A DNA stretch of 64,000 bases, from NCBI RefSeq assembly GCF_004349195.1, contig NZ_SMLG01000011.1, forward strand, positions 62,001 to 126,000, in the 5' to 3' direction. Below the pieces are notes generated by a model. That model did not search any database. It saw nothing but the letters and a program-made list of their open reading frames with translations, and was not told the origin of the DNA. Both the position numbers and the translations under genes were made by a program. Each line of letters opens with the position of its first letter. Position 1 is the first letter of the stretch. Source of the DNA: Flavobacterium rhamnosiphilum. GTDB taxonomy: Bacteria; Bacteroidota; Bacteroidia; Flavobacteriales; Flavobacteriaceae. Below, one piece after another: positions 56,462 to 64,000 of the stretch.

Positions 56462-56503
56462 AAAAAAGGGTTTGACTTAATTGAAAGTCAAACCCTTTTT
56501 TTT
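56462..56503. terminator. bidirectional terminator between carA and the erythromycin-esterase-family gene
   Basis: A perfect 17-base-pair stem (AAAAAAGGGTTTGACTT with its complement) closes an AATTGA loop, with A and T tracts on the two sides. Confidence 0.9.
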
Positions 56504-56514
56504 ATAAAGTATAC

Positions 56515-57852
56515 TTACATGCCAAAGGGATAGGTTTCTGGAATTTGGTTTCCATCCGGTTGGATGTGTATGGGATGTAATGCACTTGTTTCGTCTAGAA
56601 AAATAAAGGCATCGTATCTTTTGGGTAATATTGTTGGGACATAATTTCCGAATCTTTCGTGTTCAGGATTATAAACAACTCCTATTGCACGATGTCCTAT
56701 GTAAGAAGAAAGGCACTTTTCGCCCTTTACTTTATTCATTAATAATAATTTATTTTTTCCATTGCCAGCAAGATGAAAAGCATGTTCCCAACTTCCCACA
56801 ACAGCTTCAGGAACTTTTATTTTTCGCATGGAATCTCCCCATTCTCTACCAGCAACTACACTTCCTTTGTATGATCCAAATCCTACAGCAACAACGCCCT
56901 CGCTTGAATATTGCTCTCTTATTAGCTGTCCTACATTTACCATTCCTTCCGAGGCCATTTCTGTTGCACGTGCGTCACCAATGTGAGTGTTGTGTTCCCA
57001 AACTATGATTTTTGCATCCTTTCCATGAAATTTCATAAGACGTTGTATGGTGGAAACCATGTGTTCATCTCTAATATTCCAAGAGGCCGAACCTCTTTTT
57101 ATCATGGCGCGATAATACTTTTCGGCATTTCTGGTAATGAATGCGTTTTGTTCTGTGCTCAGAACATTTTCAGCATCATGATTGTAATTGGGGACATTTT
57201 TTATAATTTCCGTAAGCATGTGCAAGATTTCTTTTTCGCATAATTCCGGAACGTATGAAGAGGCTCTGGCATAAGATTGTCCTTCGTCTTTATTGTAGGG
57301 CTCAAAACATTTCATGGCTGTTTTTGCAATTGCGAGTGCTTTTGGATCATTTTTTTCTAGATATTGAATGATCGAATGCATAGATTCTCTGAAACTGTAT
57401 ACATCCAATCCGTAAAATCCGATTCTTTTATCTGCCGGAAAATTTTCGTTGAAAACCTTCAGCCAATCTATGAATGCTGCTGTTTCCCAATTTGCCCACA
57501 TCCAAGTAGGCCATCTATTAAATTCATTCATCACGCTAAAGATGTCTTTCCCGGAATCTAAATATCCTTTTGCATACCGATTTAAACGATAACAATCCGG
57601 CCAATCTCCCTCGACTCCTACAAACGAAAAACCCTTTTCCTGAATTAGCCGTTGTGTAATTTTAGCTCTCCAGGTATAATATTCATGCGTGCCATGTGAG
57701 GCTTCACCTAAAAGGACATATTTTGCATCTCCTATATGGTCAATTAATGGGTCTAAATCTTCCACATTTTCCAATGGAGTGGCAGTTCTGTTTAATAAAG
57801 CTACAATTTCACTAGAATTGATTAAATTGTTACGATTTTCTGAAGCTTCCAT
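56515..57852 (-). CDS. erythromycin esterase family protein
   Basis: A 445-residue enzyme of the EreA/EreB-like superfamily. GEASHGTHEYY (about residues 49-59) and WEHNTHIGDARA carry the histidine and glutamate residues used for hydrolysis in the family; DWPDCYRLNRYA and GFYGLDVYSF are also conserved. Start ATG 57852 (MEASENRNN) is chosen over a GTG 20 codons upstream. True macrolide esterases are a minority; chromosomal copies like this have mostly unknown substrates, so resistance should not be assumed. It interrupts the usual carA-eno neighbourhood. Confidence 0.88.
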   Translation of the reverse strand: MEASENRNNLINSSEIVALLNRTATPLENVEDLDPLIDHIGDAKYVLLGEASHGTHEYYTWRAKITQRLIQEKGFSFVGVEGDWPDCYRLNRYAKGYLDSGKDIFSVMNEFNRWPTWMWANWETAAFIDWLKVFNENFPADKRIGFYGLDVYSFRESMHSIIQYLEKNDPKALAIAKTAMKCFEPYNKDEGQSYARASSYVPELCEKEILHMLTEIIKNVPNYNHDAENVLSTEQNAFITRNAEKYYRAMIKRGSASWNIRDEHMVSTIQRLMKFHGKDAKIIVWEHNTHIGDARATEMASEGMVNVGQLIREQYSSEGVVAVGFGSYKGSVVAGREWGDSMRKIKVPEAVVGSWEHAFHLAGNGKNKLLLMNKVKGEKCLSSYIGHRAIGVVYNPEHERFGNYVPTILPKRYDAFIFLDETSALHPIHIQPDGNQIPETYPFGM

Positions 57853-59543
<1,691 letters not shown>

Positions 59544-59564
59544 TTTCTTACGATATTTTTATTT

Positions 59565-59598
59565 AAAGCCATTCACGTATTGTGAGTGGCTTTTTTTT
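59565..59598 (+). terminator. intrinsic terminator of eno
   Basis: AAGCCATTCAC pairs with GTGAGTGGCTT (one G-T pair) around GTATT and is followed by a run of T. Confidence 0.85.
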
Positions 59599-59653
59599 AT
59601 AATATTTAACAATTTCATTGTGGTATTCTCTTTTTAATTAGTGTTTAATTCCC

Positions 59654-59661
59654 TAGATTTG
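59654..59661 (+). promoter_or_regulatory. -7 promoter element of gltA
   Basis: TAGATTTG matches TAnnTTTG and ends 38 bases before the gltA ATG. Confidence 0.5.
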
Positions 59662-59699
59662 ATAAATTATTATTTTAAAAGTTTATTTTCAATTATATT

Positions 59700-60983
59700 A
59701 TGTCAAAAATAGCAACATTAGAAATTGATGGTAAAAAATTTGAACTGCCGATCATTGTAGGAAGTGAAAATGAAGTTGCCATTGATATTAACAAATTACG
59801 TGATTTATCAGGTGTAATTACACTTGATCCAGGTTATAAAAATTCAGGTTCTTGTACCAGCGAAATCACTTTCCTAGATGGTGAACTTGGAATTCTACGT
59901 TACAGAGGATATTCGATTGAAGATTTAGCAGAAAAAGCAGATTTTTTAGAAGTATCTTACCTTTTGATTTTTGGTGAGTTGCCAACTGTTAAGCAGTTAG
60001 CGCAGTTTGAAACTGATATCAGAAAATACACTTTGGTCAATGAAGAAATGAAAAACATCATTGATGGTTTTCCTAAAACAGCTCATCCAATGGGTGTTTT
60101 AGCAGCTTTGACAAGTGCATTGACGGCATTTAACCCTAAATCGGTGAATGTTGAGAATGAAAAAGAAATGTATGAGGCAGTATGTAAAACTATGGGTAAA
60201 TTCCTGGTTATAGCAACTTGGACGTATAGAAAAAGCATGGGGTATCCTTTGAATTATTATGATAATACTAAAGGATATGTAGAGAATTTTATGCGTTTAA
60301 TGTTTGAATTGCCTACAGAACCTTACACTGCAAATCCTGTAGTTATTGATGCATTGGATAAATTGTTCATTCTTCACGGAGATCATGAGCAAAACTGTTC
60401 TACATCTACCGTTAGGATGGTAGGTTCCTCTCACGCAGGATTATTTGCTTCAGTATCTGCTGGAGTTTCTGCACTTTGGGGTCCATTACACGGAGGAGCA
60501 AATCAAGCCGTGCTTGAAATGTTAGAAGAAATCCATAGAAATGGTGGGGATGCGGATAAATATATGGCTAAAGCCAAAGATAAAAATGACCCTTTCAGAT
60601 TGATGGGATTTGGTCATAGAGTCTATAAAAATTTCGATCCAAGAGCGAAAATCATCAAAAAAGCAGCTAATGAAGTTTTAGCTACTTTAGGAGTTGAAGA
60701 TCCAATTCTTGCAATTGCTAAGAAATTAGAAGAGTCAGCTTTAGAAGATGAATACTTCAAATCAAGAAATTTATATCCTAATGTTGATTTCTATTCTGGA
60801 ATCATTTACAGAGCATTAGGAATTCCTACAGATATGTTCACCGTAATGTTTGCCATAGGTCGTTTACCGGGTTGGATAGCACAATGGAAAGAAATGCGTG
60901 AAAATAAGGAGCCTATCGGAAGACCGAGACAAGTTTATACAGGGCACCCTTTGAGGGATTTTGTGCCGACAGATAAAAGATAA
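59700..60983 (+). CDS. gltA: citrate synthase
   Basis: A 427-residue type II citrate synthase joining oxaloacetate and acetyl-CoA at the entry of the TCA cycle. The catalytic His regions are LHGDHEQNCSTSTVRMVGSS and PLHGGANQAVLEMLEE; GFGHRVYKNFDPRAKIIK carries the third. The N-terminal beta domain (about residues 1-60) typical of the long Gram-negative form is present. Confidence 0.98.
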   Translation: MSKIATLEIDGKKFELPIIVGSENEVAIDINKLRDLSGVITLDPGYKNSGSCTSEITFLDGELGILRYRGYSIEDLAEKADFLEVSYLLIFGELPTVKQLAQFETDIRKYTLVNEEMKNIIDGFPKTAHPMGVLAALTSALTAFNPKSVNVENEKEMYEAVCKTMGKFLVIATWTYRKSMGYPLNYYDNTKGYVENFMRLMFELPTEPYTANPVVIDALDKLFILHGDHEQNCSTSTVRMVGSSHAGLFASVSAGVSALWGPLHGGANQAVLEMLEEIHRNGGDADKYMAKAKDKNDPFRLMGFGHRVYKNFDPRAKIIKKAANEVLATLGVEDPILAIAKKLEESALEDEYFKSRNLYPNVDFYSGIIYRALGIPTDMFTVMFAIGRLPGWIAQWKEMRENKEPIGRPRQVYTGHPLRDFVPTDKR

Positions 60984-60992
60984 AATCAGTTT

Positions 60993-61027
60993 AAAAAGCT
61001 TCACAAATTTGTGAAGCTTTTTTTATA
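60993..61027 (+). terminator. intrinsic terminator of gltA overlapping the next promoter
   Basis: A perfect 30-base palindrome (60993-61022; core GCTTCACAAATTTGTGAAGC) ends in a T tract. The -7 box of the next gene starts two bases later. Confidence 0.88.
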
Positions 61028-61031
61028 TTTG
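61024..61031 (+). promoter_or_regulatory. -7 promoter element of the amidinotransferase-fold gene
   Basis: TATATTTG matches TAnnTTTG and ends 17 bases before the ATG at 61049. It directly follows the T tract of the gltA terminator. Confidence 0.6.
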
Positions 61032-61048
61032 CCAAAAGCTAAAAATAC

Positions 61049-61963
61049 ATGTTAGAATTAAATATAAAGAATGAAACTTCGAGACTTAGAGCAGTAGTTC
61101 TGGGTTCAGCAGTCAATAATGGACCTACGCCAAAGGTTGAAGAAGCCTATGACCCAAAATCATTAGAGCATATTTTAGCAGGCACCTATCCGCAGGAGCA
61201 AGACATGGTGAATGAAATGGAAGCATTTAATACCGTGCTGAAAAAATATAATGTGACGGTTTATCGTCCGGAAATGATTGAAAATTACAATCAGATATTC
61301 ACAAGAGACATTGGTTTTGTAATTGATGATGTTTTTGTAAAGTCAAATATTTTGCCAGATAGAGAGCGAGAATTAGATGCTATTCAGTATATAATTGACC
61401 AAATTAATCCTAAAAAAGTAGTGCGTCCTCCGGAGGAAGTTCATATAGAAGGAGGTGATGTCATGTTGTGGAAGGAGTATATTTTCATTGGAACCTATAA
61501 AGGAAGTGATTACAAAGACTATATTACCGCACGAACGAATGTGCAAGGAGTGCAATATATTAAAGACTTATTCCCAAATAAAATTGTTAAAGAATTTGAT
61601 TTGGTAAAATCTAAAATTGAAGCTCGTGACAACGCATTGCATTTAGATTGTTGTTTCCAACCGGTGGGGAATGATAAAGGGATTATCTACAAAAATGGAT
61701 TCCGTGAAGAAGCAGATTATTTGTTTTTGGTGAATCTTTTTGGAAAAGAAAATCTATTTCATATTACCAGAGAAGAAATGTATAATATGAATTCTAATAT
61801 TTTTTCTATTGATACTAATGTTATCGTTTCTGAAAGAAACTTCACAAGACTTAACAATTGGTTGCGTGCAAGCGGTTTTGTGGTTGAAGAAATTCCATAC
61901 GCAGAAATTGCAAAACAAGAAGGATTGTTACGATGTTCTACCTTACCTTTAGTTAGAGATTAA
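61049..61963 (+). CDS. dimethylarginine dimethylaminohydrolase / amidinotransferase family protein
   Basis: A 304-residue guanidino-group-modifying enzyme fold. Conserved parts are IFTRDIGFVIDDVFV, HIEGGDVMLW (substrate Glu/Asp), NALHLDCCFQPV (catalytic His) and the nucleophile Cys 296 in LLRCSTLPLVRD. It could act on arginine, a methylated arginine or a related compound; the exact reaction is not shown by sequence. It is followed after 65 bases by a second member of the same superfamily (CtlX type), suggesting a shared arginine/citrulline role. Confidence 0.85.
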   Translation: MLELNIKNETSRLRAVVLGSAVNNGPTPKVEEAYDPKSLEHILAGTYPQEQDMVNEMEAFNTVLKKYNVTVYRPEMIENYNQIFTRDIGFVIDDVFVKSNILPDRERELDAIQYIIDQINPKKVVRPPEEVHIEGGDVMLWKEYIFIGTYKGSDYKDYITARTNVQGVQYIKDLFPNKIVKEFDLVKSKIEARDNALHLDCCFQPVGNDKGIIYKNGFREEADYLFLVNLFGKENLFHITREEMYNMNSNIFSIDTNVIVSERNFTRLNNWLRASGFVVEEIPYAEIAKQEGLLRCSTLPLVRD

Positions 61964-61971
61964 TTTTGATA

Positions 61972-62009
61972 TAGAGACGCCGTAGAGACGCACTGCAGTG
62001 CGTCTCTAC
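61972..62009. repeat. dispersed palindromic repeat between the two hydrolase genes
   Basis: Positions 61982-62009 form a perfect 28-base palindrome (half-site GTAGAGACGCACTG) with no loop, preceded at 61972-61981 by a partial direct copy of its arm (TAGAGACGCC). From memory, similar sequences recur between genes in Flavobacterium genomes. Confidence 0.8.
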
Positions 62010-62028
62010 AAAAACAAAAAATAAAATC

Positions 62029-62964
62029 ATGAAACAGACAACAAATTCCATATTGATGATTCGCCCGGTTGCGTTTAGAATGAACGAACAAACGGCAGTT
62101 AATAATTATTATCAAAAAGTAGTAGACGGACTTTTGCCTGCAACCGTAAATGCCAAAGCGCAACAAGAATTTGATGCTTTTGTCGAAAAACTTACAGCAG
62201 TTGGGGTTGATGTTACAGTTGTTGAAGATACGTTGAATCCAGATACTCCTGATAGTATTTTTCCAAACAACTGGATTTCTTTTCACGAGAATGGTGATGT
62301 AGCTTTATATCCAATGTTTGCAGAAAATCGCCGTGAGGAACGTCGCGAAGATATTTTGGATATCCTGGAAGATAAAGGTTTTGTGATTAACAACATCGTT
62401 GATTATACATCGGCTGAAGAAGATGGATTTTTCTTGGAAGGAACAGGAAGTTTGCTTTTGGATAGAACCAACGCAAAAGCGTATTGCGCTTTGTCTCCTA
62501 GAGCTGATGAAGAATTATTTATAGAATTCTGCGAGGATTTTGATTATGCACCTGTGATTTTTGAAGCGTTTCAAACTGTTGATTCCGAACGAAAACTGAT
62601 TTATCATACCAATGTGATGATGTGCTTGGGAGAAACTTTTGCGGTAATTTGCTCGGATTGTATCGATGATAAGAAAGAACGTAAAATGGTTCTGGAGAAT
62701 CTAAAAGAAAACGGCAAAGAAGTTATTTTAATCACCGAAGCCCAAATGAACAATTTTGCAGGTAATATGCTTGAAGTTCGTGGAGCAAATGATAAAAGAT
62801 ATTTGGTTATGAGTGCAGCTGCACATCAAAGTTTGACTCCAAAACAAATTGAGCAATTGGAAAAACATGCCGAAATTTTGAGCTCAAGTTTGGATACTAT
62901 TGAAGCTTGTGGCGGAGGAAGTGCCAGATGTATGATGGCGGAAATTTTCTTGCCTAGAAATTAA
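62029..62964 (+). CDS. ctlX: citrulline utilization hydrolase CtlX-type protein
   Basis: A 311-residue member of the amidinotransferase fold. SILMIRPVAFRMNEQTAVNN opens it; DSIFPNNWISFHENG, FFLEGTGSLLLDR and IYHTNVMMCLGE carry the conserved acidic and His residues, and Cys 301 in GGGSARCMMAEIFLP is the nucleophile. The order of motifs matches CtlX, linked to citrulline use. It follows a related gene on the same strand across a palindromic repeat, so they may be cotranscribed. Confidence 0.85.
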   Translation: MKQTTNSILMIRPVAFRMNEQTAVNNYYQKVVDGLLPATVNAKAQQEFDAFVEKLTAVGVDVTVVEDTLNPDTPDSIFPNNWISFHENGDVALYPMFAENRREERREDILDILEDKGFVINNIVDYTSAEEDGFFLEGTGSLLLDRTNAKAYCALSPRADEELFIEFCEDFDYAPVIFEAFQTVDSERKLIYHTNVMMCLGETFAVICSDCIDDKKERKMVLENLKENGKEVILITEAQMNNFAGNMLEVRGANDKRYLVMSAAAHQSLTPKQIEQLEKHAEILSSSLDTIEACGGGSARCMMAEIFLPRN

Positions 62965-62976
62965 TTTTTTTACTCT

Positions 62977-63000
62977 GGGCAAAGTCTAAATTCTTTGCCC
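62977..63000. other. hairpin between ctlX and the MarC-family gene
   Basis: GGGCAAAG pairs with CTTTGCCC around an 8-base loop. Neither side has a strong T tract, so it may stop transcription only weakly. Confidence 0.5.
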
Positions 63001-63012
63001 GGATTAAAATAC

Positions 63013-63642
63013 TTATGCTAAATTCCCCTTTATAATATTGATAATTGCACTTACAATATATTGTATTCCTATCGCAATTACAATGAAACCTACAATTCTT
63101 GATATCGCTACAATTCCAGATGCTCCAAGTATTTTTGCCAAATAATGGGCGCTTTTAAGGATAATGAAAATTGCAACCGCAATGGCAAGAATAGCAATTG
63201 AAGAAATGATAATCTCCATAGTTGTATTGTGTTCCTGATAAAATGCAATAAGTAAAGAAATAGAGCCAGGTCCGGCAAGCATAGGGATTGCAAGCGGAGT
63301 CAAGGCAATATCATTCCTTTTTTGTGCGTCAGTTTCTGCTTTTTTATTGATTCCTCTCTTTTTATTAAACTTTCCTGAAAGCAAGGAAAATCCGGAACTT
63401 ACAATGATAATTCCACCAGCAATTCTTAGCGCATCGATACTGATTCCAAAAAAGATTAAAACATATTGACCTATAAAAAACGAGACGATAAGAATAATAA
63501 ATACATTTATCGCCGTCCATAAAGAAATTCGGGAACGTTCCTTTTTGGTGTCATTTTGTGTAAGTCCTACGAAAATAGGAACGGTACCAATAGGATTTAA
63601 TACCGAAAAAAGCGCGACAAACAGATAAATAAATAGATCCAT
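63013..63642 (-). CDS. MarC family integral membrane protein
   Basis: A 209-residue inner-membrane protein with about six transmembrane helices in two halves. LFSVLNPIGTVPIFVGLT and the second-half ALTPLAIPMLAGPGSISLLI are the paired MarC signatures. Despite the name there is no proven role in multiple antibiotic resistance, and the substrate is unknown. It is convergent with ctlX and divergent from the CoA-binding gene. Confidence 0.93.
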   Translation of the reverse strand: MDLFIYLFVALFSVLNPIGTVPIFVGLTQNDTKKERSRISLWTAINVFIILIVSFFIGQYVLIFFGISIDALRIAGGIIIVSSGFSLLSGKFNKKRGINKKAETDAQKRNDIALTPLAIPMLAGPGSISLLIAFYQEHNTTMEIIISSIAILAIAVAIFIILKSAHYLAKILGASGIVAISRIVGFIVIAIGIQYIVSAIINIIKGNLA

Positions 63643-63758
63643 ATTTTGTTTTTAAGATTGTAAAAATACTCTTTTTTTACTTTTTAATGTTAGGGTAATG
63701 TTTTTTCTTGCTTTTGTAACTAAACCTAATAATTGCTGAACTCATGGACCTTTTTCAT

Positions 63759-63766
63759 TACTTTTG
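63759..63766 (+). promoter_or_regulatory. -7 promoter element of the CoA-binding protein gene
   Basis: TACTTTTG matches TAnnTTTG and ends 19 bases before the ATG at 63786. Confidence 0.6.
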
Positions 63767-63785
63767 CAAAATATAATTACAGAAA

Positions 63786-64000
63786 ATGATAAAAAATAAA
63801 AAAACATTAGTTCTTGGGGCTTCAACAAAGCCAGTTAGATATTCTTTTGTAGCGATTGAGAAATTAGTTGAAAAAGGGCATTCCGTTCTTGCGATTGGTC
63901 AAAACGCAGGAGAAGTAGCCGGAATAAAAATCCAGACTAAAGCTATCCCGCTAAAAAATATCGATACGGTCACTCTTTACCTAAATCCTTTGCGCCAGCG
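63786..64000 (+). CDS. CoA-binding protein (YccU-like), cut by window edge
   Basis: The first 71 codons of a plus-strand gene that runs off the right edge. The N-terminal Rossmann motif LVLGASTKPVRYSFVAIEKL, followed by GHSVLAIGQNAGEVAGIKI, matches the small CoA-binding family, which is usually about 120-140 residues. The function in cells is not established. Confidence 0.85.
   Translation, partial: MIKNKKTLVLGASTKPVRYSFVAIEKLVEKGHSVLAIGQNAGEVAGIKIQTKAIPLKNIDTVTLYLNPLRQ

Noticed and set aside
56515-57852. Calling the Ere-family gene a macrolide resistance determinant
   Set aside because: Family membership alone does not show macrolide hydrolysis, and the gene has no mobile context.
61982-62009. 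Palindrome considered as a terminator
   Set aside because: It has no loop and is followed by A-rich, not T-rich, sequence on the coding strand.

Overview
The window is a stretch of chromosome from a member of the Bacteroidota, almost certainly the genus Flavobacterium or a close relative. The DNA is AT-rich. Many genes are preceded by the Bacteroidota -7 promoter motif TAnnTTTG. Ribosomal-protein genes start after A-rich sequence rather than Shine-Dalgarno sites. The gene content fits: a SusC/SusD pair, a PorP/SprF-like protein next to a giant surface protein with a gliding-type C-terminal domain (type IX secretion), and the order rplQ - carA - eno - gltA. The species cannot be named from sequence alone. 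No tRNA, rRNA, CRISPR array, prophage or transposase was found.

Layout. 1-4.4 kb holds an M3 metallopeptidase cut by the left edge, a small unknown protein, and the purK-purE purine pair. 4.9-11 kb is a surface module: an AraC-type regulator, a 1292-residue HYR-repeat protein and its PorP/SprF-like partner. 11.1-15.5 kb is housekeeping: a HEAT-like protein, hpt, adk, a CNNM/CBS transporter-like protein and obgE. 15.6-22.1 kb is a huge alpha-2-macroglobulin-like gene carrying a SusC-type plug domain and broken near its 3' end by a frameshift. 22.2-30.2 kb has a TPR protein, mpl, a GNAT acetyltransferase, radC, a HAD phosphatase, rarA, a rhomboid protease and rlmB. 30.3-36.9 kb encodes outer-membrane functions: SusD, SusC and a BamA/TamA-like barrel.

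37.1-54.4 kb is the large ribosomal cluster on the plus strand. It runs from rpsL, rpsG, fusA and rpsJ, through rplC to rpmD, rplO and secY, to infA, rpmJ, rpsM, rpsK, rpsD, rpoA and rplQ. No tuf gene is present. A promoter lies before rpsL and another before rplC, so rpsJ belongs to the str group. 54.5-64 kb has a secreted unknown protein, carA, an erythromycin-esterase-family protein, eno, gltA, two amidinotransferase-fold hydrolases (the second CtlX-like), a MarC-family membrane protein, and the start of a CoA-binding protein.

The parts that deserve a second look are the frameshifted macroglobulin/plug fusion, the surface protein with near-identical 252-bp repeats and an apparent propeller domain nested inside another module, several families of dispersed intergenic repeats, two genes whose promoter spacing predicts leaderless mRNAs, and a structured leader before rpsD. 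I did not find a clearly new multi-gene defence or biosynthetic system.
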